Shown: positions 26,184 to 36,953, numbered from the stretch's first letter. The stretch is 64,000 nucleotides of DNA from Prevotella pectinovora (GCF_000834015.1 NZ_JXQI01000063.1:1-64000), one strand, 5' to 3'. Notes: generated by a model from the sequence alone, not told the origin. Translations and numbers: made by a program.

Positions 26184-27449
26184 CTAACGCGAAAGCAGCT
26201 GGTCGTAGAGTTTTCTTATCCTCAAGCCCACCTTCTCCCATGTAATCTGGTCGACTTCCTTCTTGCCCTCCTCCTGGAGATAATGGAAAAGGCCGTCATT
26301 GTGGCAGATGGAGTAGATGGCGTCAGCAAGGGCGTGAACGTCCCAATAGTCCACCTTAATGCAGTTTGTGAGAATCTCGCCGCAACCACTCTGCTTGGAG
26401 ATTATCGTAGGCGTGCCACATTGCATAGCCTCCAAAGGCGAGATTCCGAACGGCTCGCTGACAGACGGCATGACATAAACGTCGGAATCCTTCAAACATT
26501 CGTAGACTTCCTTGCCTCTCATGAAGCCTGGGAAGTGGAAACGGTCGGCAATGCCTCTCTTGGCAGCAAGATAAATCATCTGGTCCATCATGTCACCGCT
26601 GCCTGCCATGCAGAAACGCACATTACGGGTGCGATGCAGCACCATATTGGCGGCCTCGACAAAATACTCCGGCCCCTTCTGCATTGTGAGCCTACCGAGG
26701 AAGGTCACAATCTTCTCCTTGCCGGTGTGGTCGGGGCGAGGAATGTCCTGTAGCTCCTGACGCAATGGATAAACGGCATTGTGCATGGCAAAGCACTTGC
26801 GTGGGTCCTGATGGTATTGGTTTATCACTGTCTGGCGTGTCAGCTCAGACACACACATGATGCAGTCGGCATTATCCATTCCGTCTTTCTCAATAGAATA
26901 CACCGTAGGGTTCACATTTCCTCGGCTCCTGTCAAAATCCGTGGCATGCACGTGGATGCAGAGCGGTTTGCCACTAACCCGCTTGGCATGGATGCCGGCT
27001 GGGTAAGTAAGCCAGTCGTGGGCGTGGATAATGTCGAAATCCTCGGTGCGAGCCACCACTCCAGCTATTATGGAATAGTTGTTTATCTCATCGTGGAGAT
27101 TTGACGGGTAACCGCCGGCGAAATCCATGCATCCAAGCTCGTTGACATACATATAATTGAAATCCGCATAGAGATGATCGCGCAGACGATAATAATAATC
27201 GGGGTCCATCACATTGCCGATTCTACTCTTCACATAGTCGTAGTCTACGTTGCGCCAGGCTATAGGCACACAATTCATCGCCACGATACGCGCTGCTGTA
27301 TGGTCCTCATCACCAAATGGCTTTGGCAAGCACAATGTTATGTCAATGTCGCCCTGGGCATGAAGACCCTGAGTGATTCCGAAATTTGCAGTTGCAAGAC
27401 CACCGTATACATGAGGAGGATACTCCCAGCCAAACATTAAAACTTTCAT
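26184..27449 (-). CDS. GT4-type glycogen synthase-like glycosyltransferase
   Basis: The 421-residue protein starts with MFGWEYPPHVYGGLATANFG, a glycogen-synthase-type KxGG-like N-terminal loop. It has HAHDWLTYPAGIHAK, a Rossmann domain beginning VTFLGRLTMQKGPEYFVEA, and the donor-binding motif EPFGISPLEAMQCGTPTII. It should add glucose from a nucleotide sugar to an alpha-glucan in the cytosol. It sits between the debranching enzyme gene (13 bases upstream) and GH57 (33 bases downstream), the order seen in other Bacteroidetes glycogen units. Donor preference (UDP- or ADP-glucose) cannot be read here. Confidence 0.88.
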   Translation of the reverse strand: MKVLMFGWEYPPHVYGGLATANFGITQGLHAQGDIDITLCLPKPFGDEDHTAARIVAMNCVPIAWRNVDYDYVKSRIGNVMDPDYYYRLRDHLYADFNYMYVNELGCMDFAGGYPSNLHDEINNYSIIAGVVARTEDFDIIHAHDWLTYPAGIHAKRVSGKPLCIHVHATDFDRSRGNVNPTVYSIEKDGMDNADCIMCVSELTRQTVINQYHQDPRKCFAMHNAVYPLRQELQDIPRPDHTGKEKIVTFLGRLTMQKGPEYFVEAANMVLHRTRNVRFCMAGSGDMMDQMIYLAAKRGIADRFHFPGFMRGKEVYECLKDSDVYVMPSVSEPFGISPLEAMQCGTPTIISKQSGCGEILTNCIKVDYWDVHALADAIYSICHNDGLFHYLQEEGKKEVDQITWEKVGLRIRKLYDQLLSR

Positions 27450-27462
27450 ACTGTCTTCCTCC

Positions 27463-29412
27463 TTATATTATATCTGTGTATTTTTCCAATATACTCAAAG
27501 TGCGCAATGTCTCTCCTACATTCATCGCAAGGGATATGGCTCCGCGAGCCTTGAACGGAGGGTTGCCGTCGAACATCTCGGGCAGGGTGCCGAGGCAGTT
27601 TGTCTGCATCTCGTCCTCATATCCCACCAGCTGACGCTCGATGAAGCTGAGCCTCGTGCGACGATATATCTTGAGACATGCTTCCATATAGAAACCGCCA
27701 AGCCATGGCCATGCCGTGCCCTGATGGTAAGACAGGTCACGCTGCATCTGCGGACCGGCACATATAGGATTATAGCCGCCGCTCTTTGGCGAAAGGGTTC
27801 GCATGCCCTTTGGCGTGAGCAATTCCCTGGTACAGACATCAAGGATGCTTTTACGCTGGTCTGCCGTGAGAGGCGAATAGTCGAGAGCTATGGCAAACAG
27901 CATATTAGGTCTGACGCTCCAATCCATCATATTGCCGTCGACATAGTCGAAAAGATAGCCATAGTCATTGAGGAATGTTTTTACGAACGACTCTTTGCAT
28001 CGTGCCGACAATTCCTCAAGCGTCTCCGTAAACTGAGCGTCTCCTTCTATCTTGTTGAGTCTTGCGGCAAAGCCCAAAGCATTATACCACAAAGAGTTGA
28101 TTTCCACTATATATCCGTTGCGAGGTACGACAAGTCTGCCGTTCACAGTGGAGTTCATCCATGTCATGACCTTACCCTTTCCGTCAACATATACAAGACC
28201 GTTATCTTCTACACGCATATATGGATGTTTGCCTTCCAAGAGGAAATGGAGAATGTCAAAAATGAATTTGCCATATTTCTTAAGGCATTTCTCATCACCT
28301 ACCACTTTGGCATACTGCTGAATAGACCATATTGCCCATAATGGCACATCGGGCTGGTCTATCTCACTGAGACTAACGGTAACGGGCTTCTCACGCATGA
28401 ATTCCTTATAGCCCTTCCCTGCCGTAGCCATCACCTTTTCAAAGTAGCCCACTTCGTCTATTGCCAATGTAAGACCAGGGAGGGAGATGAACGTGTCTCT
28501 AGCCCTGCTCTTGAACCAAGGATAACCGGAGAGCAGATAGCACTCAGAACCATTCTTGGTGTTATGGAACTGGTGAGCGGCATTTACAAGACAATGGTAG
28601 AAATTGTCTCTCGGATTTCTTTCGTCAACTTCATTCTGGAAGAGTTTCAGCAATCCTCCAGTCTTGATCTCTGACGTTGAGGCTGAAAAGACAATACTCT
28701 CGCCCTTCTTGATTTCTGTCTCAAAATATCCAGGCACATAAAGATCCTCATAAGAATCGTAACCCCTCTCCTGTTCCTTTGGATATTCTATTCCTCTATA
28801 CCAGTCAGGATGGAAGACAAACTCGTTGCCCTTACTGAACTGCATATACAGATAAGGATAACCTTTATACATCTGGGTCTTGATTCCGTTGTCTACAAGC
28901 TGGTAATCCCTATTTGCCGCTGAATTCTCATGAGTAAACTCCCTGACGCTTCTGAATGCCATAAACGGACGGAAGCGAAGCGTTGTGGAACTATGGGCGT
29001 CAAGCAAAGTATATCTCAGAAGAATCCTGTCCTCATAATGCTGGAACACGACTTCTTTCTTCAGAACGACTCCCCCGACACGATAAATGGTAGTCGGCAC
29101 ACTGTCACAATTAAATTCACGGATGTACTTGTGGCCATTGGGGCTGAAGTTGTTTCCGCGATACTTATGAAGGCCAAGATTGAACTCGGCACCATGTTGA
29201 ACTACTGTAACGTCCAACGAGGAGAGCAATACATGATTTTCTTCATCCAATTCAGGAACGGGCACTACCAACAACCCATGATACTTGCGAGTATTACAGT
29301 CAACAATCGTCGAACAAGAATACGCGCCAGACCGGTTGGTGCGGAGCAGCTCTCTGGAAAGAGACTCTTCCAAATTGGTCATCAGACTTCTTTCAAATCG
29401 AAGATAGCTCAT
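27463..29412 (-). CDS. Glycogen debranching enzyme (amylo-alpha-1,6-glucosidase, GH133)
   Basis: The 649-residue protein has an N-terminal GDE domain (EWLLTN-like start, here LRTNRSGAYSCSTIVDCNTR and KYHGLLVVP). Its C-terminal (alpha/alpha)6 barrel shows SGYPWFKSRARDTFISLPGL and NPICAGPQMQRDLSYHQGTA. These match bacterial GH133 debranching enzymes, which remove alpha-1,6 branches from glycogen. It is the first gene of a three-gene unit with the GT4 glycogen synthase and GH57. The 268 bases upstream separate it from the divergent Crp/Fnr gene and show no clear minus-strand promoter box. Confidence 0.9.
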   Translation of the reverse strand: MSYLRFERSLMTNLEESLSRELLRTNRSGAYSCSTIVDCNTRKYHGLLVVPVPELDEENHVLLSSLDVTVVQHGAEFNLGLHKYRGNNFSPNGHKYIREFNCDSVPTTIYRVGGVVLKKEVVFQHYEDRILLRYTLLDAHSSTTLRFRPFMAFRSVREFTHENSAANRDYQLVDNGIKTQMYKGYPYLYMQFSKGNEFVFHPDWYRGIEYPKEQERGYDSYEDLYVPGYFETEIKKGESIVFSASTSEIKTGGLLKLFQNEVDERNPRDNFYHCLVNAAHQFHNTKNGSECYLLSGYPWFKSRARDTFISLPGLTLAIDEVGYFEKVMATAGKGYKEFMREKPVTVSLSEIDQPDVPLWAIWSIQQYAKVVGDEKCLKKYGKFIFDILHFLLEGKHPYMRVEDNGLVYVDGKGKVMTWMNSTVNGRLVVPRNGYIVEINSLWYNALGFAARLNKIEGDAQFTETLEELSARCKESFVKTFLNDYGYLFDYVDGNMMDWSVRPNMLFAIALDYSPLTADQRKSILDVCTRELLTPKGMRTLSPKSGGYNPICAGPQMQRDLSYHQGTAWPWLGGFYMEACLKIYRRTRLSFIERQLVGYEDEMQTNCLGTLPEMFDGNPPFKARGAISLAMNVGETLRTLSILEKYTDII

Positions 29413-29615
29413 AATATTCTATTAAGGTGTTAATACATTTATTATGTTATACCAAACTTGAAGCATAGAAACCATACAATCGTTTGGCACTTCAAAAATA
29501 ATCATAATTATTAATTCCACAAAATAATGTGTTCATTTTTTCGGAATAAATCCGGAATAGATGTTATATAACATAAAAATTGAGTGTAAAGTTTAAACAT
29601 TTAAGAAAAAAGCAG

Positions 29616-29623
29616 TATTTTTG
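29616..29623 (+). promoter_or_regulatory. -7 box of the Crp/Fnr gene
   Basis: TATTTTTG fits TAnnTTTG and lies 57 bases before the ATG at 29681. The expected -33 position holds only a weak TTTA. Apart from it, the 268-base intergenic region shows no other clear element. Confidence 0.45.
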
Positions 29624-29680
29624 CAAATTGAAAAGAGTCTAAGGACAAAACAACTCAAACAGCACAATAGGTTTTGGTAA

Positions 29681-30385
29681 ATGGTAAAAGTCAAAGAAAT
29701 TAGCACAGAAAAGATTGAAGACATCATTTTTAGCCTGTGGGAACCACTGACAGACAACGAGAAAAAGATAATTTCAGAGAATATAACGGTTGAGGAGTAC
29801 AACAAGAACGACTATATATACAAAGAACTGGAAATACCTGAAAGCATCAAATGGCTCATCACAGGAAAGGTAAAGATATGCAAAAGCGGCGCAATGGGAC
29901 GCGACCAGATTTTGCGTACAATACGCCAGTCAGAGATATTCAGCTTCAGAGCATATTTTGCAGAAGACGACTATCTCACGTCGGCAATTGCATTTGAACA
30001 TTCGATTGTTGCTTCGATGCCTATGAAGCTGGTTGTCAAGCTGATGCACCAAAACAACAATGTATGTATGCAACTAATCAAACAACTGGCAATAGAACTG
30101 GGAAAAGCTGATTGCAGGACAATAAACCTCACACAGAAGCATATCCGCGGCAGACTGGCAGAAACGCTAATTATACTTAAAGACAGATATGGGATTGAAG
30201 CCGACGGATATACAATGAGCATATACCTCAGCAGAGAGGAGCTCGCCAGCATGTCTAACATGACAACGAGCAATGCCATAAGAACCCTTTCCGCCTTCGC
30301 TGCTGAAAAAATCATAGCGATAGACGGAAGGAAAATAAAAATCATCAACGAGAACGAGCTGAAAAAGATATCCGAAAACGGATAA
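29681..30385 (+). CDS. Crp/Fnr family transcription regulator
   Basis: The 234-residue protein has an N-terminal cyclic-nucleotide-binding-like beta roll (residues about 20-130, with WLITGKVKICKSG) and a C-terminal winged helix (SREELASMSNMTTSNAIRTL) in which the recognition helix is evident. No cysteine cluster of the FNR type is visible in the N-terminus, so iron-sulfur sensing is not supported. It is divergent from the glycogen unit and might control it, but this rests on position alone. A short Bacteroidetes-style ribosome site precedes the ATG. Confidence 0.87.
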   Translation: MVKVKEISTEKIEDIIFSLWEPLTDNEKKIISENITVEEYNKNDYIYKELEIPESIKWLITGKVKICKSGAMGRDQILRTIRQSEIFSFRAYFAEDDYLTSAIAFEHSIVASMPMKLVVKLMHQNNNVCMQLIKQLAIELGKADCRTINLTQKHIRGRLAETLIILKDRYGIEADGYTMSIYLSREELASMSNMTTSNAIRTLSAFAAEKIIAIDGRKIKIINENELKKISENG

Positions 30386-30491
30386 ATACAACACTACTAC
30401 GCCCTACACTATTTACCCATTAACGGTCATTAGTCCACAATGTCGTATTTGACGGATATCTGCCATAATGAGAGACAACATATAATAGTAA

Positions 30492-31424
30492 TTACTCAGG
30501 AATAAGGAAATTGATGACTTCCTGCTCCACCTCTATACTATACTCACCGACTGGTGTCTTGAGCAGTCTGCCGTCTACGGATACCATAGCATGAGAAGCA
30601 TCAAGAACATCAACACGACGAGTACGATAAGGGTGTACGCTCTTGTGGTTGAGAAACTTACCTGTAAACAAAAGATAAAAGCCTTCTATCAACTGCATCA
30701 TCTCTGGATGGTAAACCACCGAGACATCAAGCAACCCATTATACGGCACAGCATTGGGCGTCTGGCCATAACCCTCAGCGTTGCCAACACATACAGTCAT
30801 CACCTTACGCTTGACAACATCATTGTTTATTTTCAGATGCATCTTGTATTCCAGACGCTGGAACACCATCAAAGCCATAGAGAACAGGTATGACAAAGTA
30901 CGCGAACCAAGAAGACGACGAGTCTGGTTTCTGAGATTCATTATTGCAGACAACAGTCCTATATTAACACAATTAAGGAAATAACGATGACACTTTTCGT
31001 TCTTCTTGTTTGTATATCGGATACAACCGAGGTCTACCTTCCTTATCCTCCTTTCTTGCAACCATTTTATGGTCTGCTCAGGCTCACTCTCCTTGAACCC
31101 CCAATAACGGGCAAACTCATTCATCATTCCATTTGGAATAACTCCAAGAGCTATTGATTCACGAGTAGCCTTGTCGGTACTCATCAGACAATTCACGGCA
31201 TCATTAAGCGCAGAATCTCCACCGACAACAACTATAGTCTTATAGCCATTGCTGATAAACATCGAGATTAGCCGAACCACACTGTCGCTACTCTCACTCT
31301 GAACGAAATCATAGTCGATTTGATACGCATTGAGTATCTTCTCTATTTTCTTCCAGCGTCGCATCGGACTTGTGACACTGTGCTTAGGGCAATAAAGTAT
31401 TCCCCAACGAGTTTGCTCTTTCAT
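30492..31424 (-). CDS. Diacylglycerol kinase-like lipid kinase family protein
   Basis: The 310-residue protein has the DAGK/YegS fold: an N-terminal domain with WGILYCPKHS and the nucleotide loop VVVGGDSALNDAVNCLM, then VIPNGMMNEFARYWG and the C-terminal beta domain with VSVDGRLLKTPVGEYSIEV. Family members phosphorylate lipids such as diacylglycerol. The usual GGDGT motif reads GGDSA here, so the glycine after Asp is replaced by serine; activity or substrate may differ. It overlaps the miaA gene by 4 bases downstream of it and should be co-transcribed. Confidence 0.8.
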   Translation of the reverse strand: MKEQTRWGILYCPKHSVTSPMRRWKKIEKILNAYQIDYDFVQSESSDSVVRLISMFISNGYKTIVVVGGDSALNDAVNCLMSTDKATRESIALGVIPNGMMNEFARYWGFKESEPEQTIKWLQERRIRKVDLGCIRYTNKKNEKCHRYFLNCVNIGLLSAIMNLRNQTRRLLGSRTLSYLFSMALMVFQRLEYKMHLKINNDVVKRKVMTVCVGNAEGYGQTPNAVPYNGLLDVSVVYHPEMMQLIEGFYLLFTGKFLNHKSVHPYRTRRVDVLDASHAMVSVDGRLLKTPVGEYSIEVEQEVINFLIPE

Positions 31425-32341
31425 AATACCTTCTTTATTTCGTTAATTTTCTCTTCCATACTATCAGCTGCATCTATCCAATGGATAGTAAAACCACGAC
31501 GCTCCATACCACGAAACCATGTCATCTGCCGTTTGGCGAATTGATGTATTGCAATCTCTAATGAACGGTGCATCTCTTCAAACGTCGATTTCCCTAATAT
31601 ATATTCTGTCACGAACTTATACTCAAGTCCATAATATATGAGGTCGTCGGCCGGTATGCCAGAATCAAGCAGGGATTTCACTTCGTCAACCATTCCGTCC
31701 TGAAGGCGTTGGTCAAGTCTCCGCGTGATTTTCATGCGACGCAAATCCCTGTCTATGCCTACACCGATAATAACATTGTCTATCTTCGGAAATGTCCTTT
31801 CTTCAATATGCGCCTCTTTGTACGCCATCTCAATTTCTATGGCACGTATTGCACGTTTAGAAGTATCGACATCCGTAGAATTGTGCATATTGGAGTTGTT
31901 TTCAGCCTTTAGACGTTCGAGAATTGACGTCAATTCGAGAAGGGATTTTCCCTCAAGTTTATGCCTCAGCTCTTTATTTTCCGGCACTGGAATAAGTCTG
32001 TACCCCTTGAGCACCGACTCTATATACAAACCGGTTCCACCACACAAAATTACATTCTTGCCACGACTCCTTATATCATTATACGCCTCAAGAAAGTCCC
32101 TCTGATACTCAAATAGGTTATACTTGGTGCCTGGCTCAACAATATCTATCAGATGGTAAGGCACACGCTTACCATCAACGACATAGTCCGCAAGGTCTTT
32201 TCCTGTACCAATATCCATTCGCCTGTACACCTGACGACTGTCAGCAGAAATTATCTCTGCAGACAGTTCGGCTGCAAGATGTGTGGCAATATCTGTCTTG
32301 CCACTTGCCGTAGGGCCAAGAATTGTTATCATCGGTATCAT
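31421..32341 (-). CDS. miaA: MiaA, tRNA dimethylallyltransferase
   Basis: The 306-residue enzyme opens with the P-loop ITILGPTASGKTDIATHL, then ISADSRQVYRRMDIGTGKD and HLIDIVEPGTKYNLFEYQRD, all MiaA hallmarks. It adds a dimethylallyl group to A37 of tRNAs that read codons starting with U. Length is normal. The ATG at 32341 is used; a second Met three codons in is equally possible. A promoter match lies about 50 bases upstream, partly inside the gapdh terminator. The downstream lipid-kinase gene overlaps by 4 bases. Confidence 0.95.
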   Translation of the reverse strand: MIPMITILGPTASGKTDIATHLAAELSAEIISADSRQVYRRMDIGTGKDLADYVVDGKRVPYHLIDIVEPGTKYNLFEYQRDFLEAYNDIRSRGKNVILCGGTGLYIESVLKGYRLIPVPENKELRHKLEGKSLLELTSILERLKAENNSNMHNSTDVDTSKRAIRAIEIEMAYKEAHIEERTFPKIDNVIIGVGIDRDLRRMKITRRLDQRLQDGMVDEVKSLLDSGIPADDLIYYGLEYKFVTEYILGKSTFEEMHRSLEIAIHQFAKRQMTWFRGMERRGFTIHWIDAADSMEEKINEIKKVL

Positions 32342-32389
32342 TTCGGCTATATCAAGTTACGTTTAAGTTTGAAATACAATATTGGTTTA

Positions 32390-32420
32390 CAAAATTAATA
32401 AAAAAAGACCGCACGGCAAT
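32390..32420 (-). promoter_or_regulatory. Promoter of miaA, ATTG-N19-TAATTTTG
   Basis: On the minus strand ATTG (complement of 32417-32420) and TAATTTTG (complement of 32390-32397) are 19 bases apart, 49 bases before the miaA ATG. The -33 region lies in the loop of the gapdh terminator hairpin. Confidence 0.55.
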
Positions 32421-32439
32421 GCCGAACGGTCTTTTTTTT
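32400..32439 (-). terminator. Terminator of the GAPDH gene
   Basis: AAAAAAGACCG (32401-32411) pairs with CGGTCTTTTTT (from 32427). The loop has its own small stem (CGGC/GCCG). T-runs occur on both strands. It is 26 bases past the GAPDH stop. Confidence 0.85.
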
Positions 32440-32465
32440 ATAATTGCGGAAAAAACGCCAATGAA

Positions 32466-33551
<1,086 letters not shown>

Positions 33552-33633
33552 CTAATCAGTTATACCTGAATTCTACTATTATATAAAAGAGAAGATTAGC
33601 ATCCACTTTAAACTTTTCCCTCTTTAACGGCGG

Positions 33634-33641
33634 CAAAGTTA
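33634..33641 (-). promoter_or_regulatory. -7 box of the GAPDH promoter
   Basis: The minus strand reads TAACTTTG, about 137 bases before the ATG. The leader would be long and could hold regulation. No exact -33 box is seen. Confidence 0.45.
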
Positions 33642-33652
33642 CAAAAAATATC

Positions 33653-33660
33653 TATATTTG
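33653..33660 (+). promoter_or_regulatory. -7 box of the mscL promoter
   Basis: TATATTTG fits TAnnTTTG, 38 bases before the mscL ATG. The box is divergent from the GAPDH box and only 11 bases from it. No good -33 sequence is found. Confidence 0.5.
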
Positions 33661-33697
33661 CATCAACTTTAATTATTAAATTATATAAAAATAATCT

Positions 33698-34132
33698 ATG
33701 GGCAAATTTATAAATGAATTTAAGGAGTTTGCGGTAAAAGGAAATGCCGTTGACATGGCAGTCGGTGTGATTATCGGTGGCGCTTTCGGAAAAATCATAT
33801 CTTCTATAGTGAACGACATCATCATGCCGCCCATCGGATGGCTTATCGGAGGTGTCAATTTCAGAGATCTGAAAGTAACACTGCCATCGGTTGACGTTGG
33901 AATTGAGAAATTACAGCCTGCCACTATCAACTATGGCAATTTTCTTCAGACGACTTTCGACTTCATCATCATCGCCCTCTGCGTATTTATGCTCATCAAG
34001 GGAATAAACAAGATGGCAAGAAAGAAAAAAGAGGAAGAGAAGAAGGAGGAAACGGTCGCAGCTACAACTCCGACGAAGGAAGAGCTGCTTCTGACTGAAA
34101 TCAGAGACTTGCTGAAAGCCAACAAGGCATAA
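33698..34132 (+). CDS. mscL: MscL, large-conductance mechanosensitive channel
   Basis: The 144-residue protein has the typical N-terminal helix [20 protein letters not shown], a first membrane segment ([17 protein letters not shown]) with the pore-lining glycines, [16 protein letters not shown], a second segment ([17 protein letters not shown]) and a charged C-terminal bundle with [13 protein letters not shown]. It releases solutes on osmotic down-shock. Length is normal. It is monocistronic and convergent with the DHHW gene, and the two share a perfect hairpin. Confidence 0.95.
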   Translation: MGKFINEFKEFAVKGNAVDMAVGVIIGGAFGKIISSIVNDIIMPPIGWLIGGVNFRDLKVTLPSVDVGIEKLQPATINYGNFLQTTFDFIIIALCVFMLIKGINKMARKKKEEEKKEETVAATTPTKEELLLTEIRDLLKANKA

Positions 34133-34193
34133 TTGTTAATTCTGCAGACGGGAGTATGTAATGATTACCAGAAAGTCTGCACAAAAGTACATC

Positions 34194-34252
34194 AAAAACA
34201 AACAGGACATGCAAAAGGTCATATTCACCCTTTTCATGTCCTGTTTGTTTTT
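34194..34252. terminator. Shared bidirectional terminator of mscL and the DHHW gene
   Basis: An 18-base perfect stem (34194-34211 with 34235-34252) is bordered by A and T runs, and the right arm touches the stop codon of the DHHW gene. The 23-base loop is A/T rich. Confidence 0.88.
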
Positions 34253-35781
34253 CATTCTTTATCCCCCTTTTCATTGGGCGTTGCCTGATGTGAAGACTTG
34301 GTCTCTACTTTAGGCTCACCTTCTGAAACAGGAACAGTTTCCTTGTGTCGCTTTTCATTAGGCATTTTGTCATGAGCATCATTTTCTGTTGTTTTTTCTT
34401 TTGCATTGACTGCGGCCTTACTTTTAGTCGCAGGAGCAACCAGAACATTGTCACCTTGCGTCAAAAAATTGAGATAACGCTTGTATATCTTAGGAGAATA
34501 AGCATTGAAGATATTATTGGCAAACAAAATATCCGTTATTTTGTTCTCCTCCACATATTTCTTCATATTACGACCGAAATAGCGATAGTCTACAACATGT
34601 ATCTCTTCGAAACTGTAAAAGAGATAACCAGGAATGGCATTGCCGAAACTGTCCTTCAGAATCATCAGGCGCCGATGGTTCTTCATTCCCGTCCTGACCT
34701 GAGTGATCCTCATGTCACTACCCATAAAGGTACAGTATGCTCCACCGCTTCCATCTTTATAATGGTAAAAGAATATGCTCTTGTAAGGTTTACTTACTGA
34801 AGTAACATGATAATTCTTATCCACTGTATAATCTATATATGTAGTGGTATACTTTACATTCTTCGGCACATAGTAGACGAAATTCTCTGGGGCATTCTTG
34901 ACAGATATGTCGTTTGAATAGCCATACATGCTACCTACATATCCATGCACGACCTTACGCTCATAACTTGAGAGGGGCTTGAAAGGTACGCCAGCGACCT
35001 GAGCGAATTTCTGAGCGGCGTAATAGGCTCCAAGAGGTGCCCAATGATGGTCAGTACGCAAATATATGTCTTCTTTTGCATGTTGGCCAAGTGGAGTATA
35101 TATATCAACGGCCTTCACTTTCGGACTAAGCTGAGAATATATATGGTTAATGGTCGGACGCTGAGGACGAGTACATGAAAGGGCATTGTCTGGACAATAG
35201 AACTCCGCGGCTGTAGGTATCACCATACAATAAACATGTACCTTATCACCGAAAACCTCTTTGTATTTGTTTGCAGCCTCAGAATATTGGCCACCTCCTC
35301 TTGAGCTACCGCCAAAGGCCATCAACGCCCTGACTTTATCACCTTTTCCTACTACAATTATACCGGCATTGGCAATCTTGGCATTATCGTCAGCAGTTAT
35401 TTCATTCTTATATGCTCCAACATTTCTATCCGACGCATCATCGTATTCGTCATCTGCCGGCACAGTTGTTTTTGCAGCATGAAACCTGACATTGTTTTCT
35501 GTCGGGGCCATACCTATAATGTCTTTTATCGTCATACTGAGTTGCATCAACACATCACGGTATGGTTCACTGTCGCTATACCATGATGAGACTTTCTTGG
35601 TAAACTCACCACTCAACAAGGCGTCTTCCGTATACTTTGGAAAAGCGGCAAGTTCTCTTTTTTCCAATTCCGACACTTTACTGCGAGGAAAGAAATTAAA
35701 GACCAATGCTATTGAGAAGAAAGCAATGCTCATTAAAACGATGTATACTGCTGAATATTTCTTTGAACTCTCGTTAGTCAT
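34252..35781 (-). CDS. DHHW-motif protein of a polymer O-acylation cluster, copy 1
   Basis: The 509-residue protein has an N-terminal membrane anchor (YIVLMSIAFFSIALVFNFF), a long extracytoplasmic domain with RTDHHWAPLGAYYAA (the DHHW motif of AlgJ/AlgX/DltD-like SGNH acyltransferases) and RLMILKDSFGNAIPGYLF, where the Ser would be the nucleophile. The C-terminal 70 residues are a Lys/Glu/Thr-rich tail. It should act outside the inner membrane, taking acyl groups passed across by the MBOAT protein. A paralogue lies 94 bases upstream. The polymer modified is unknown. Confidence 0.82.
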   Translation of the reverse strand: MTNESSKKYSAVYIVLMSIAFFSIALVFNFFPRSKVSELEKRELAAFPKYTEDALLSGEFTKKVSSWYSDSEPYRDVLMQLSMTIKDIIGMAPTENNVRFHAAKTTVPADDEYDDASDRNVGAYKNEITADDNAKIANAGIIVVGKGDKVRALMAFGGSSRGGGQYSEAANKYKEVFGDKVHVYCMVIPTAAEFYCPDNALSCTRPQRPTINHIYSQLSPKVKAVDIYTPLGQHAKEDIYLRTDHHWAPLGAYYAAQKFAQVAGVPFKPLSSYERKVVHGYVGSMYGYSNDISVKNAPENFVYYVPKNVKYTTTYIDYTVDKNYHVTSVSKPYKSIFFYHYKDGSGGAYCTFMGSDMRITQVRTGMKNHRRLMILKDSFGNAIPGYLFYSFEEIHVVDYRYFGRNMKKYVEENKITDILFANNIFNAYSPKIYKRYLNFLTQGDNVLVAPATKSKAAVNAKEKTTENDAHDKMPNEKRHKETVPVSEGEPKVETKSSHQATPNEKGDKE

Positions 35782-35875
35782 ATATGTAATTGATATTGTT
35801 ATAGTATAAGCAAATTGTCTTACAAATCATTTTCAAGCAAGTCACCCTACTTAAATAGCGACAGCCAGCCTCCAT

Positions 35876-36934
35876 TCATCGGGCCAGCATATTGAGATAT
35901 TTCCTTGTCGTAGATGGCGAACAAGCGTGTATCAAGTTATTGGCAAATAAGACATCTGTTATTGAATTGTCAGCAACATATTTACGTATACTGTGAGGGA
36001 AATAACGAAAATCTACCACATGCACTTCTTCAAAGCCATAGAATAGATATGCAGGAAGTGCATTTCCATAACTGTCCTTCAATATCATAAGCCGTCTTCC
36101 ATTCTTGTTTCCTGTCACTACCTTGACAGTACGGGTATCTCCTCCCATAAAGGTACAATATGCGCTGGCACTACCGTCTTTATAATGTATGAAGAAGTTT
36201 CGTTCAATAGGAGCACTTTCACCTACCGTCTTGCCTTTACTCAACGTATAATTGATAAACCAACTCTTGTAGTCTATTCCCTGAGGCATATAATAGACGA
36301 AATCTTCTGGTGCATTCTTAACGGCAATATCTTTAGAGAAGGTGTACATACTTCCTACGTAGTTGTGCACCGTCTTGGCATCATAGGATGAAAGGGGTCT
36401 GAAATTCACACCTGCAGCATTTGCAAAACAACGCGATGCATAATATGCACCTAATGGAGCCCAATGATGGTCTGTACGGGAATAAATAGGCTCACTTTTG
36501 TGAGATTCCAACTCATCGTAGATTTTCACCGGTATTATTGTATTATCGAGGCTTGCATAGAGCTTATCAAGAACGGACTTCTCATTATTTGTCCATGAGC
36601 GCTGTTCTTCAGGACAATAGTAAGCTACTGCATTGGGAATTGTCATACAATAAACCGCAACGCTATCACCAAATGCCTGCTTATAACTGTTTACCATCTC
36701 TGCGTATGACATTGCTCCAACTTGTGTTCCGCCAAAGGGTTCGAAAGCACGAGTTTCGGCTCCGTTGTCGATTACAATTATGCCGGCACGCGCTCTGCGT
36801 ACTTCATATTTGGAGTCATCATTAATTGTATCCGCATTGGAATATTGGGATTCTTGCTTTTGAATTTGTGAAAACACTGGCATTATTGAACATGCAGCAA
36901 AAGACAGAAGCAAGATTAGTCTTATTCTTTTCAT
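35876..36934 (-). CDS. DHHW-motif protein of a polymer O-acylation cluster, copy 2
   Basis: From the ATG at 36934 it has 352 residues with a cleavable signal peptide (MKRIRLILLLSFAACSIMPV). The motifs SRTDHHWAPLGAYYAS and RLMILKDSYGNALPAYLF match copy 1 closely, including the nearby YVGSMYTFSKDIAVKNAPED. It lacks copy 1's N-terminal anchor and C-terminal charged tail, so it is probably periplasmic and soluble. A longer frame from an upstream TTG would overlap the end of the MBOAT gene and is less likely. The gene is 19 bases after the MBOAT gene. Confidence 0.82.
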   Translation of the reverse strand: MKRIRLILLLSFAACSIMPVFSQIQKQESQYSNADTINDDSKYEVRRARAGIIVIDNGAETRAFEPFGGTQVGAMSYAEMVNSYKQAFGDSVAVYCMTIPNAVAYYCPEEQRSWTNNEKSVLDKLYASLDNTIIPVKIYDELESHKSEPIYSRTDHHWAPLGAYYASRCFANAAGVNFRPLSSYDAKTVHNYVGSMYTFSKDIAVKNAPEDFVYYMPQGIDYKSWFINYTLSKGKTVGESAPIERNFFIHYKDGSASAYCTFMGGDTRTVKVVTGNKNGRRLMILKDSYGNALPAYLFYGFEEVHVVDFRYFPHSIRKYVADNSITDVLFANNLIHACSPSTTRKYLNMLAR

Positions 36935-36953
36935 TTGATATATCATTTCATCA

